Origin: Ampelocalamus luodianensis
Lineage: Eukaryota; Streptophyta; Magnoliopsida; Poales; Poaceae
Assembly (NCBI GenBank): GCA_036346255.1
Contig: CM070623.1
Location: 23,256,875 to 23,320,874, forward strand
Reading direction: 5' to 3'
DNA: 64,000 nucleotides
Every line of letters begins with the position of its first letter. The first letter of the stretch is position 1. The position numbers were made by a program, and so were the translations under genes. Shown piece after piece: positions 22,879 to 33,532 of this stretch. Under the pieces are notes generated by a model. That model had not been told where the DNA came from. It did no database searches and saw only the letters and a list, made by a program, of their open reading frames with translations.

Positions 22879-23589
22879 CTAACGCGAAAAGGCGATAAAA
22901 ATCGATAAGAACGAGGAACACCAAAAGGAACTCAACAACAAAGAACAACCAAAACCCATGAAATTTCTACAGCAGCAAGGGGCTGATTTTAGACAAATTT
23001 AGAAATAAGAATCACTTCATTAGGACTTAGTATGAAAAAGTTATGCCCTAAACAATTTCTCTCAGCCTGAAAAATCCTAATTAAATTAATTTCGGTTACT
23101 GTTCATGACGAAAATTTCTAGAATGATCTGGAACTTGACATTTTTATGGTAGGTAGATATGGTTATCCTAACAACAGCAAAACTGAGTTTGCACAATTTG
23201 GAGTTGAAATGAATTAGTTATGATTTTTCTAAGTTCTAAAACTAGTGAATCATTAACTTCAGTGGCAAGGATCATATGAAGACCTATTCTACAGTACAGT
23301 ACAATCCTAGTGGGTTTTAACAAAACTTAGTTTGCTCAGTTTGGTATTACAGAGAATAAATTATGCATTTTACAAATTTTCAATGAATTTCTAAACCATT
23401 ATTTTCACTAAACAAGATCATGCAGTTTCAATCATTTTCTGCTACATAACAGTGCCTAAATTCATTCTCAGATTAAAGTTCATACTCTAACAGAGCTACA
23501 GCAACTGGAATCATTCGAAAAGAAGCTAAAATGACAAAGTTATGCACTTTTGAAATTTGAAACAATAAAAGACTTAGAAAATTCGAGCT

Positions 23590-24560
23590 CTCGGGAGGTC
23601 CAAATGAACTGAAAGACAAAGGAGAGGTCGTGGGCCGTCGATCCTTCATCACACGGCCACGGACCTCGAAGCATAGCGCACAAAAGACCTCCTCCCGCAC
23701 TGGGGAGGTCTGGACCATTGAGATCTGATCCAACAGCCACGACCAGTGCATGCACAGCGCACGCAAAGGAGGTCCTCGCGCCTAACGGAGGTCGTGACCG
23801 TCAGATCAAGATCTGGCGGTCCCGAGCACTAGGGGAGGTCCTAAGGTTAAACCTATGGAGGGAGGTCTGGACGGCTAAGATCTCACGGAGGAGGTCTTCG
23901 ACGGTCTAGATCTCCAGAGGGTGGTCATGAACGGCTAAGATCTGCAGAGGGAGGTCCTACGGGTTAGAGTCCACCCGAGGAGGTCCTGACGGCTAAGATC
24001 TCACAAGGGAGGTCTTAACGGCCACGATCTAGCGAAGGAGGTCCTGGGCGGTAAGTTAACCGAGAGACACCTGGACGGCAGGGATTCCACTGAGGAGGTC
24101 ATGGATGGCCAAGATTTCAACGGGGAGGTCCTACACGACAGGGTTTTAACGGAAAGAGATCTGGACGGCTCAGACGGATCTGGGGAGGTCTGAGCGGTCC
24201 GGTCGAGGCGGAGGAGGTCTTTTGCCAAGAGGACCTTGGAGGAGGTCAGGGCTTTTCTTTTATAAAAGACCAGGGGTGGTCTTTTGCAAAGAGGACCCTA
24301 AGGGTGGTCTTTAGGGGTGGTCTTTACAAAATGACCACGGGGAGATCTTTTTGCGCAGGTGTGGTCCTATCGGCCAGGATTTAACCAGGGTGGTCTTGGA
24401 CGGCTAGGATCAAAACAAAAGGGGAGGTCCTGGCGCTAGGTTTTAACAGAGAGGGATCCTACGACCAAGAGCTAATCTGAGGAGGTCTTCAACGACCGAG
24501 ATTAACCCTAGGAGGTCCTAAGACTTAGAGTTTTCACGAAAAATGCTCTCGCCTGAATCT
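23590..24560 (-). repeat. GACCTCC / AGATCT degenerate array in LTR D
   Basis: Seen on the plus strand as GGAGGTC every 25-40 bp, alternating with (A/G)GATCT and GACGGCTAAGATCT. The minus-strand design is the same as in C, E and F. Confidence 0.75.
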
Positions 24561-24964
24561 AATCTTGGGGTTATCTTTAACGACTACGATTCCTCCAAGG
24601 AGGTCGGGGGCTTAGAGGGCACGCACACACTGCCGGCAAGATAGCAATAAAGGACAACCTCGGACAGCCATTAATGCCAATCATAAGCTCACGGATCCTG
24701 TCCGAGTACGACACGGCAAAAATGCTCGAGCCAAAGGAGAGCTCACCGCCGGCGACGTGGACCACGCCGGCGGGAACCAAGGGCACCACTACGCTCATAA
24801 AAGCACTGCAAACCTATTGGGCTAGCTCTCGACGGCGGCGATGGCTCAGAACGCCGGCGAGCCGGAGAGGGTGGTAATTAGTGTTTCGGCAAAACCAAAA
24901 ATGACGACAAAGCTATGCTACGCTCTAACTAAGCTAATCCTCGAGCTCTAAAGGACTAAAGAGG

Positions 24965-24970
24965 ACTCAC
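24965..24970 (-). other. Splice-donor-like GTGAGT closing leader exon 1 in LTR D
   Basis: On the minus strand CTTGGCCCTG is followed by GTGAGT, as at 40724-40729 in copy E. A similar GTGAGT follows TCTCCG in both L4 LTRs. Confidence 0.35.
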
Positions 24971-25293
24971 CAGGGCCAAGGTGAGATCCAGAGGAGCTCG
25001 GAGGAGAGGTTGATGCCGAAGGAGGTGCTCCGGTGACCAAGCTTGCCGGAGACGAAGAAGAAAGCAGGGACGGCCTCGAAGAACAGGTCCCCACAATAAC
25101 TTCCCCTGAAACCAATCGATTTGGTTAAGAAAAGATGCCCGAGGTGGAATAATTGAACAAGTTGGAAACCAAGTTGGCAATTAAACCGCAGGAGCTCGGG
25201 TGATCTTGAAGAACTTCAAAAACCGACGATGGTGTGTTCTTGAAGTTTGGTGGAGGGAGAGAAAGACTAAAGGAGACAGGGAGGAGCTCGGGG

Positions 25294-25302
25294 TCTTATG
25301 CG
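25294..25302 (-). promoter_or_regulatory. TATA-like box of LTR D
   Basis: GCATAAGAC on the minus strand, followed by CCCGAGCTCCTCC, ~1.05 kb inside the LTR start. Same place as TACATAAGA in copy E. Confidence 0.4.
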
Positions 25303-26349
25303 GACAAAAAGAGCAAAGCCATGGGCGAGCAAGCAGGTGCACACACTCGCCATGGACTTGCTAGGCGTGACGAGGAGCTGGTAGGGGCTGACTTCTTTTA
25401 GGGCAAAAGGTCGACACAATAAATGTGTGGCGAGAAAGAGACGTTGGGAAGAACCAAAAGTGACAGCCACTTGCTCCCAACCGCTCGACAACGACAAACG
25501 CAGGGCTCGAAAACCATGATGACCAAACCTCGGGAGGTCGTGGAGAAGAAAACAGGTGAGGAGGTCTGGACGTCCCGATGCACTTGGGGAGGTCTGGACG
25601 TCCTTGATCTCCGAGGCGAGAGGAGGTCTTAGCGGAGAGGAGGTCACGGGGAGGTCGTGACCGCGGGATGGAGATCCATGGCTGGACCACCCCCGGCGCC
25701 GAGATCGGAGGGGAGGTGCAGGGCACTTGGATGAGAATCCAACGGCCCGGCAGCGCGCACGAGAAGGTCTGGGCGGCGCTGGCGACTTGACTCGAGTGAG
25801 TCAGTTGACTGGGTCAGACTCGGGTCTGACTCGAGCCCGAGTCTGACTCAGCCCTAATTTTGGGTTTCAACTCGATCTGAAGTTTGGGGATTTATTAGAG
25901 GTAGCAAACTCACTCCAAAAATTATGAAATTTTTACAGGAGCTTGCTAGCTGAGTTATTGACCTTGTATAAAATTTCCAGAGGTTTTTGTGCTATACATT
26001 TTCCTCCAAAAATTCCACAAGGTGCTGGTCCCCAGTTTGACCAGAATTTGAGTAGGTTTGACTGACCTCCAAAAGTATTCAAACAATTTCTAAAAATTGT
26101 GAAATTTTTCAGAGGGGTCACATACCAACCCAAGAATTTAGGAAAAATATTTCCAGGAGATTATCACAAGATGGAACAAGAATGTTTTTGAAGGATCAAG
26201 ATTTGGATCAAAGACTTGTGACTATGTATTTCCATAACTCTTCTACAATAATTGTTTAGTACATACAGGAAATACATGATGTAAGAAAAGTTTTAATTTT
26301 TACTCATTTTCTTACATTTGAAACACAAGCCCAAAATTGGGATGTTACA

Positions 26350-26505
26350 GCGAAGTCCAGGACGCGCGGCCGCCCTGCCGAGGCATAGCCTTTGAGGTGG
26401 GTAGCGCATTGGAGTGAAGCCCGTGGAGGCGAAGTCCAGGACGCGTGGCCGCCCTGCCGAGGCATAGCCTTCGAGGCGGGCGACGAGTCAGAGCGAAGCC
26501 ATGGT
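26350..26505 (+). repeat. 79-bp tandem repeat, copies 2 and 3
   Basis: Copy 2 starts at 26350 and copy 3 at 26429 (GCGAAGTCCAGGACGCG). Together with 21165-21248 this is one three-unit array split by LTR D. Confidence 0.85.
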
Positions 26506-26866
26506 CGAAGTCATCCTCCTCTTGCTCCGCGAATTGATGAGAGTCGTCGAAGTAGAACTCCTCAGAATCATCGTAGTTCGAGCTGGCAACGTTGCGAGGA
26601 CAGGTAGATAACACGAGCGTCTCTACGTGAAAGAGAGAATGATCAACACTTGTTTCTTGTAGCAAGATAACATCCGTTCGACACGACAGATAATCGAATC
26701 CATTGTCGTGGGACAAGTAGAGTCCCATCACTTTAGATACTAATATCTCCGAGGTGATAGCCTTATGCAGGCATGATAGTCCTTGATCAATATTCGAGCT
26801 AGGTTGAAGGTAGATGATTCGAGCTGCGTGGAAGAGGTGTACATGTGTTGTTGAAGAGCAACACAA
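26506..26866 (-). other. Unrecognised open frame, possibly captured coding DNA
   Basis: A minus-strand frame stays open from 26866 through this segment, with balanced composition (unlike the GC-rich neighbours). It includes DVILLQETSVDHSLFHVET and SSNYDDSEEFYFDDSHQFAE. The acidic DDSEEFYFDDS stretch looks protein-like but I cannot name a family. It continues into the 79-bp repeat, where openness is compositional. It lies between two tandem arrays. Confidence 0.35.
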
Positions 26867-26871
26867 AGATA

Positions 26872-27995
26872 TTAGTGGTTACATTCTTCGGTAGACTTGA
26901 GAATGCCCATGAGGCTAACTCATGTGTATCTTGAAGGTGTGCCCACAACACTAAGTCACAGGCACACCGGAGGGGCGTCCACGAGGCTAAGTCGTGGGGC
27001 ACCGAATGGCCACTAAGGGTGGTAGCCCCAGTGGACTTGGAAGTGCCTATGAGGCTAACTCATGGGCACCTTGGACGTGTGCCCCCGACAGTAAGTCATG
27101 AGCACACCAGTTCCGCCACGAGGCTAAGTCGTGGGGCACCGAATGGCCACTAGGGGTGATAACCCCTAGCGGTCTTAGAGGCGCCCATGAGGCTAACTCA
27201 TGGGCACCTTGGACGTGTGCCCTTGATAGTAAGTCACAGGCACAGCGGTGGCGCCTATGAGGCTAAGTCGTGGGGGCACCAAATGGCCACTAGGGGTGGT
27301 AGCCTCCACTGGACCTGGAGGTGCCCATGAGGCTAACTCACGGGCACCTTGGACGTGTGCCCCCGACAGTAAGTCACGGGCACATCAGTGCCGCCCACGT
27401 GACTAAGTCGTGGGGCATCGAATGGCCACTAAGGGTGGTAGCCCCCAGTGGGCTTGGAGATGTCCATGAGGCTAACTCATGTGCATATTGAAGGTGTACC
27501 CACAACACTAAGTCATAGGCAAACCAAAGGGGCGTCCACAAGGCTAAGTCGTGGAGCACCGAATGGCCACTAGGGGTGCTAGCCCCTAGTGGACTTGGAT
27601 GTGTCCATGAGGCTAACTCATGGGTATCTCGAAGGTGTGCCCACAACACTAAGTCATAGGCACACCGGAGGGGCGTCCACGAGGCTAAGTCGTGGAGCAC
27701 TGAATGGCCACTAGGGATGGTAGCCCCTAGTGGATTTGGAGGTGTCCATGAGGCAAACTCATGGGCACCTTGGACGTGTGCCCCTGACAGTAAGTCACGG
27801 GCACACCGGTGCTGCTCACGAGGCTAAGTCGTGGGGCACCGAATGGCCACTAGGGGTTGTAGCCCCTAGTGGACTTGGAGGTATCCATGAGGCTAACTCA
27901 TGGACACCTTGGATGCATGCCCTCGACAGTAAGTCACGGGCACACCGACGGCGTCCACGAGGCTAAATCGTGGGCACTGAACTATGAGGGCGATG
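26872..27995 (+). repeat. 140-bp tandem array, 8 units
   Basis: The block (A)GGC(T/A)AACTCA(T/C)G recurs at 26912, 27052, 27190, 27330, 27469, 27610, 27751 and 27890, a period of 138-141 bp. Each unit also holds ACCGAATGGCCACTA, TAGCCCC(T/C)AGTGG, CAGTAAGTCA(C/T) and ACGAGGCTAAGTCGTGG. The last is a short inverted repeat, as is the CATGAGGCTAACTCATG block. Confidence 0.95.
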
Positions 27996-28173
27996 GAGCC
28001 CTATTACCCCGTAGGTGGGTTTTTTGTGGTGATTGGGAATGCATGAGAATGGTTAACCATTGCGAAGCAATGGAACTATGCATGCGGGACCCGGAGGTCA
28101 TTCGGCTCGTGGCTTGGAGTTCAAGGGGGACGAGTCCTCAGCACATCCATCAACTTGGTACTGGGCCAAAATT
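27996..28173. other. Spacer between tandem arrays
   Basis: Short single-copy spacer including ATGGTTAACCATTGCGAAGC. Nothing recognised. Confidence 0.3.
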
Positions 28174-28547
28174 GTCGCTCATGCCCTAGGTCTTGTAGGA
28201 CACGAGCCGCCATGGTGGAGGCGACGGACGCCCAAGTCACCATGGACTTTTGCTAGGGGAGACCACGGAGGTCGTACGCCCTACGCACCACGAGGGTGGT
28301 CGCTCATGCCCTAGGGCCAGCAGGACACGAACCGCCATGGTGGAGGTGACGGACGCCCAAGCCACATGGACTTTTGTTAGGGGAGATCGCGGAGGTCGTA
28401 CGCCCTACGCACCATGAGGGTGGTCGCTCATGCCCTAGGGCCAATAGGACACGAACCGCCATGGTGGAGGCGACGGACGCCCAAGCCACCATGGACTTTT
28501 GTTAGGGGAGACCGCGGAGGTCGTACGCCCTACGCACCATGAGGGTG
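28174..28547 (+). repeat. ~124-bp tandem array, 3 units
   Basis: GTCGCTCATGCCCTAGG starts at 28174, 28299 and 28423. Units share CGCCATGGTGGAGGCGACGG, CCCAAGCCACCATGGAC and GGAGGTCGTACGCCCTACGC. Units 2 and 3 are closer to each other than to unit 1. Confidence 0.9.
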
Positions 28548-28609
28548 AAATCCCTTGGAGGGAAAGTGACTTGAGAGCCCATACGAGATTTGTATGTCGA
28601 GACTGTCCC

Positions 28610-28957
28610 CTAACAGTAGCGGGTTAGGGGGCAGCCCTCATAGCGAGCCTTCATCGCTCGCGCCTCATGGACGTCATGCGTCCCAGGGGTGATGGTTGGC
28701 CTCAGAATCCTCAACCTTCTGGCTGCGAGGGTGCCTTGAACTGCTTGCCCTTGGCTGGGCCTTGCATCGACTTGCACAAGGAGGATGCGTGTGGGAGCCC
28801 TAGGGCATGTAGGACTTTGCCATACCGAGGTGGATGGCCCTGATCCCCGACGAGGGTGCTCAGCTGGGGCTCCTTCAAAGAGCGGATGGGTTGTCCACGA
28901 GATCATTGTCCTCCGGAGTCGGAGGAGGTTTCGTGGAGTATTTTTTGGTAGGAGACA
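28610..28957 (-). pseudogene. Short gag-like start of the Tat-like element
   Basis: The ATG at 28957 (minus) opens a frame MSPTKKYSTKPPPTPEDNDL and then stops. A +1 shift continues PLFEGAPAEHPRRGSG to about 28610. It lies just inside the primer binding site, where gag would begin, but no capsid or zinc-knuckle motif follows and the tandem arrays take its place. I call it a remnant of a gag N-terminus; the alternative is leader sequence open by chance. Confidence 0.35.
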
Positions 28958-28980
28958 TAGCCTTTCGTCGATTAGCTACG

Positions 28981-28998
28981 TCCCCACAGTCGGCGCCA
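28981..28998 (-). other. Primer binding site of TGGCGCC type
   Basis: The minus strand reads TGGCGCCGACTGTGGGGA, close to the TGGCGCC...GGGGA sites of Tat/Athila-lineage Ty3-gypsy elements, one base from the LTR end at 29000. Confidence 0.7.
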
Positions 28999-28999
28999 A

Positions 29000-29430
29000 T
29001 GTTGTAGGTGTAAAAACCTAAACACGAGTGAGGGGGTGGACGTTGTCCGTCTGACGGGCCATCATCCACGAGAGTAAAAATGACACGAGGGTTTATACAG
29101 GTTCGGGGGTCCGAGAGGACCGCCTTACTCCTGTCGGTGAGCCAACGGGGGGTTACCTCCGGAGAGGGAGCCCCCGAGGGCTCACCAATTTGAACATGTT
29201 TCTTTATTGCTCAAGAGAGCCTCCCTCATGAATGAGGGATACATGGGGTATTTATAGGCTCTTAGGCCTGTGCAAATGACCAAAATACCCCTTTGGCGAT
29301 TCCTACCCTATGAGTACAAGCGAAGGGTATTACAGTCTTCCATGAGTATAACAACGTTTCCTGGATTTGTACACACGTCTGCTGCAAAGCGGGCCCCATA
29401 TGTCTGAAGGGACGAATTATTCTTCCAACA
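29000..29430 (-). mobile_element. 5' LTR of a Tat-like non-autonomous element, ~431 bp
   Basis: On the minus strand it runs from TGTTGGAAGAAT (29430) to CACCTACAACA (29000), directly followed by the primer site. A TATA box (CTATAAATA, 29249-29257) and AATAAA (29203-29208) sit in the order expected for U3 and R. The next outer bases, GGCGT (29431-29435), would be the target duplication, but the other end of the element is not found. Its internal region runs left at least to ~26.5 kb and is filled with tandem arrays. Confidence 0.7.
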
Positions 29431-30814
29431 GGCGTGTTCCTCTTCAGCCGTTGGATCTCCTGCCTACGGCTGAGATTTTCGGGAGCGCCTGGACCTCCCC
29501 TTTGTTTGGACCACCCTCGTGTCTTTTTGCAAAGACCACCCTGGGTCGTTTGCAAAGACCACCCCAAAGACCTCCCCAAAGACCTCCCTAAGACCACCCT
29601 CAGACCACCTTTGGTGTTTTGTAACGACCACCTCGTTGGTATTCTGCAAAGACAACCCTCCAGACCACCTTGGCCACCACCACTGTTAACGCCTAGGTGA
29701 TCGTGGACCGTCCGTGTTGAGATATGTGTCTCAGATCTCTTTGAATGTTCGGGGCCTCCGAACATTAGTTCAAATCGTAGCCTTCCGTTTCTAATCCAAC
29801 CGTTGAAGTGTTTTGGCTCGGGACTGTTGGCTTGGCTCGACCCACTCATGTGTTTTGACTCAGGCTACCTTGGGTTCTTTCACTGGCAGGTGGGACCTCC
29901 TGAGCCTGGTCATCATCATCTTCCTCAGCCCGCGCACGTGTGCGCCATGGCAGAGGAGGAGTAGAGCCTTGTCACTTCCTCCTTGTCCTCGTCAACGGCT
30001 CTCTACAGTCAGCATTAAATGCGTGCCAGTACCTTCCGGCCCCGAAGTCCCCTTTCTACCTGTTCCTGTCATTCAGCTTGTCCATGGCAGTGCCATAAGC
30101 CAAGTTCACCGTGGAGCATGGCTTTGCCCCACTCCTTTGCCCTCTGGCTATAAAAGGCCCCCGAGCTCCTCCTTAGCTCTCTTTCAGCACTCCTTACAAA
30201 CCCTAGCTCCCTCTCTGTGTCTTTGAGCGCAAATCACCGAGAGCCCTTAGCCGCCATTGCTGGACCTTGGAGCTCCTTGGTGACTACGGTGCTCCAGTGG
30301 TTCCATTTCAGATCTTTTTGCACCGCCTTGTTCCTCTCATCATCTCGAGCAAATTCCCTAACTCAATTTAAGTTTGCCCTTACAGGAATAGCTTGAATTG
30401 AGTTTTGCTCTCCTTTGGTCGTGTTTCTTCGCTTTTGTCCTCAACTCCGGTAAAGACCTCCTCCCTTCAATTGGTTGCTCCTGGACCACCTTGGAGGTCT
30501 TTTGAGGCTATCCTTACCTTTGGTTCGCTGCCATTTCGCTTAGGACTACCTCTTCTCTGCGTGATCTTCCTCAGCACCGGCGGTGGTCGTCGTCGCCAGA
30601 GCTCCCCCGACCACCTCTGGACCTCCTCTGTGCTCATGTAGCTCCTTGATAGTCCCTAGTTGCTTGGGCACTCGCTATCGGGACCGCTGCAGAGCTCTTT
30701 TGCTGTTTTTGTTATGGCCGTGGTTGTCACCGCCGCCACTTTCGGGCTCATCGACGTTTTAGGTTGGTTCACCTTGAGAGTACTTCCCTCGGGTGCGCAA
30801 TGTTATTGAGAACC
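29431..30814 (+). mobile_element. LTR F, segment 1 (L5 family, broken)
   Basis: Matches L5 LTRs from ~550 bp inside the LTR: GACC(T/A)CC and TTGCAAAGACCACC motifs, then the TATA box CTATAAAAG (30148-30156), the leader CCCGAGCTCCTCC and TGGACCTTGGAGCTCC. It is cut at 30814 by the L4 element, whose duplication GAACC is at 30810-30814. It continues at 49056. Confidence 0.8.
30148..30156 (+). promoter_or_regulatory. TATA box of LTR F
   Basis: CTATAAAAG, a near-consensus TATA box followed by the pyrimidine-rich leader shared with LTR C. Confidence 0.6.
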
Positions 30815-32017
30815 TGTAACATCCAGAAATCAAGTTTGTACTTCAAATATGTGAAAATGAGAAGAATTTAAAACTTTTTGAGCATGTTTGAATTTATGGA
30901 GCTTTTGCTAGATTTGTTGATTTTGAAAATTTTGAAATCAATTAGAACATATAACTTAAATCTTAACACCAAAGAGAAAACATAGGCAAAAACTTGTGAT
31001 CATCCTCTGGAAGTAATTTTCCTATCTTCTTGGCCATCCTAGTAACCTCTCTGCAGAATCTCACAATTTTTAGATTTTGTTTGCTATTTCAAAAGAGCAA
31101 GTCAAACCAGTTTGAATTCTGGTCAAATCCCTAGGGCAGCAGCTTGTGAATTTTCTTGGGAACAATTCATTGCATAAAAATTTCTGGAAAAATTATACAA
31201 GGTTGTTCTCTGTCCCAGGGAGTTCTCATAAAAATTTCAGAAGTTTTGGAGGTTCGAAGCTACCTCTAAAAATTCCCCAATCCTCTCACCCTTTTAGAAA
31301 TCAAAATCTGAAATTATTGTTCATCGGGCTCGAACCCGAGCCCGACTCGACCCTGATCGCACCTAAACCTTTCCGGCCTGGCTCAACCGCACCATCTCAC
31401 CGAGCCCGAGTTCGACTCAACCCGGTGTCGCACCGTTTTGTCGCTGCCACTGCCGTGTGGGTCCCGGTTGTCAGGCCATCACCTACCTCGCTGCTGAGAG
31501 CCAAGCGGCTTCGGCGACGTGCATGCACGCCACCTCGCCTCGCCGTCGATTCCCGGTTTTCTCGCACGCCTCACCTCGGCCGCATCTTCTGCTGTTAGCC
31601 CATACCCTGAGCGGCATTAAACGCCTGTCATTTCCTTCACCAGCTCGCCGCCTCTGCTCCCGAGCACATCGGCGTCGAGAGCTGCTTTTCTCACGTTCCT
31701 CCGCCTTTTCTCCCTACTTAAGGGCACCCGAAGCTTCTTCTTCCTCCTTTGGACACCATAAAGCCAATTCTCACCCTCCATTGCTTCCTCTAAGCTCGAA
31801 CCGTGGGAGTGCGCGAGCTCTGGTTCACGGCCGTGGTGCCGCCGCCGTGTCATCACCACAACCAGTGAAGCCCATTTTTTTCTTTGCGCGTCATCATGTG
31901 TTCCAGCTCCCCACTCTCCTTTCCCCTCAATTAATTTTGAGTTTTATTCGCAGGGGCCGTCGAACTTCGGTTTTCCTCTTCCTCGGCCGAAAGTTTGAAT
32001 CCTCGTCTTCATCTCCG

Positions 32018-32023
32018 GTGAGT
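32018..32023 (+). other. Splice-donor-like GTGAGT in the L4 5' LTR
   Basis: CATCTCCG is followed by GTGAGT, also at 46207 in the 3' LTR, in the same relative place as the GTGAGT of copies D and E. In the frame that would feed exon-like block 2 there is a stop 22 nt upstream here, so continuity with exon 1 is not supported in this copy. Confidence 0.3.
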
Positions 32024-32671
32024 TAGTTCCTAGCGAAATTTCCCGCGCAAGCACCATCTCGTGCACTCACCCAGGCTATTTCCACCTCCACTTCTCCTGT
32101 TTTTGCTCAGGTTGCTCCCTCCTCGGTGACACCCTAGTCGCCGCCGCGGTTCATCGCCGACAGCCCATCTCCGGCAAGCTCCTCTTCTCCGCGTCATCCC
32201 GGTGAGCTCCTTGTACCTCTTGGTCACTCGTGCGCGCACTCTATTGCTTGCAGGTCCATCGCTCCGCGTTTTGCCGTTTCGGCCGTAGCTCGCTGCCGCC
32301 TTTTCTTGTCGCACCGGTCCATCCCCGGCGATGCCCCGACCACCCATAGCTTCGCCAGCGCATAGGCTCTCCATTTTTGTCTTTAGCCCGCGCCGCCTTG
32401 GACCGCACCACCGGCGACACGCCCGGCAAGCTCCTCTGTTGTCGGACGCTCGGGCAGTCACTGTAGCGAGTAAACGAAAATAAATCACGGTCATTAGTGC
32501 TAAGTGGTGTCAGTTTAACCCATTTGATAATCCTTTTGTTCCACTGGCACGCGGGCCCCATGAACAGAAAAACCCAAGTGTATTACCCAGTTTTTCTTTC
32601 TCAGTCGCTGGCGTGTGGGCCCTCGCGGCCGGTTAAGTGATTGCGCACTTAGTAAAGTACGCCTTGAATGA

Positions 32672-32704
32672 GTCGAAGGCGTATTCATAAAATACGCCTT
32701 CGAC
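32672..32704 (+). other. 14-bp perfect hairpin in the L4 LTR
   Basis: Arm GTCGAAGGCGTATT, loop CATAA, arm AATACGCCTTCGAC. The 3' LTR copy (46870-46902) has one arm change (GCCGAAGG). A third partial arm, TACGCCTTGAATGAG, lies just upstream (32659). Confidence 0.75.
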
Positions 32705-33190
32705 GTCGCCGTTGGCGCCGGTGAGTCAAAGCCGACACAGTCAAGATTTTCACTCACCCCACCGGTCGCCGACCGACCGTCGGTTACGAGTGTCGGTAGG
32801 AAAAGTTTTTCAGTGCTATTAGAAATTCCAAATTGAATTTCTTTTGCACTGTTAATTCAATTAAACTTAGAAAATTCATAACTAATTCATTTTGGCTCCA
32901 AATCGAATGAAACCAATTTTGTTAATTTTAGTTTTTAATGTACTTTTTACCAGAATAGGTTTTAAATATGTTTCTGTTCATAAAATTTTGATAATTAATT
33001 TAATAATGTTTTTAGGTATTTCTAACTTAGAAAATTCTTCATAACTCCAAATAAAATGTTCTCTGTTTCTAAAATTTTGTAAAATCATGCTCTAGCTGCT
33101 GTGTGAAATTTGTGCTCATTGGATTAAATTTGAATTTTGGTTATTGTCGGTGTTATTTGTTCTTATTTGTTCTTTTTGCTCGATCGATAG

Positions 33191-33253
33191 ATTGCGACGA
33201 TTCTGGTATTATCGAGAGTGAGCCTCAGCAACATATTGTGCAGCAACAACCAG
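33191..33253 (+). other. Exon-like block 2 in the L4 5' LTR (63 nt)
   Basis: Follows TCGATCGATAG and ends CAACCAG before GCAAGCAG (GC-type donor). It is 63 nt and reads CDDSGIIESEPQQHIVQQQP in the frame that joins block 3 at 34442 (EAGEPQGPY). The 3' LTR copy (from 47395) has lost the donor. Confidence 0.45.
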
Positions 33254-33509
33254 GCAAGCAGTTTGATCATGTTAATCCCTTTTATATTCAAACTAATATT
33301 TTGTTTGCAACCTGTATGTATGCATTGCTATTTTGTGTTAAAATATGGTTAGTGGGCCCTTTAGTTGCATAATCTGCAGGTAAATGATATTCCTCTACTA
33401 CCTGAGCCTAGGTTATTTGCTGTGATGAGAGATTGTTGGATGATCTCTTGTCACTTAGTAGATACAAATTCAACTGCTTAGACATGCTTAGTTATCGGTA
33501 GAAATGGGC

Positions 33510-33532
33510 GGTTATCGACTTAGTCGGTAACC
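33510..33532 (+). other. Conserved LTR hairpin (L4 form)
   Basis: Arm GGTTATCGAC, loop TTA, arm GTCGGTAACC, with one G-T wobble. It is also at 47715-47737 in the 3' LTR. Confidence 0.65.

Larger units (their letters stand above)
21249..26349 (-). mobile_element. Solo LTR D (L5 family), 5101 bp, target duplication GCGAA
   Basis: Starts TGTGAGGACC at 21249 and ends GGATGTTACA at 26349 (minus orientation). It is flanked by identical GCGAA at 21244-21248 and 26350-26354, and both flanks are the same 79-bp repeat, which proves a single LTR left by recombination. It is very similar to copy E in reverse: the 74-codon frames at 24956-25180 (minus) and 40514-40738 (plus) are nearly the same. Confidence 0.95.

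Noticed and set aside
26872..28547. Regular repeats resembling a CRISPR array
   Set aside because: Whole 140-bp and 124-bp units repeat without unique spacers, and the context is plant retrotransposon DNA.
29262..29849. 195-codon minus-strand open frame
   Set aside because: It spans the junction between the Tat-like LTR and LTR F and has no domain, so it is a chance frame across two repeats.
31146..32026. 150- and 189-codon frames in the L4 5' LTR (repeated at 45335-46041)
   Set aside because: Two LTR copies naturally share the frame. The second is truncated to 131 codons in the 3' LTR and neither has a recognisable domain. Possible leader coding is covered under the spliced-frame finding.
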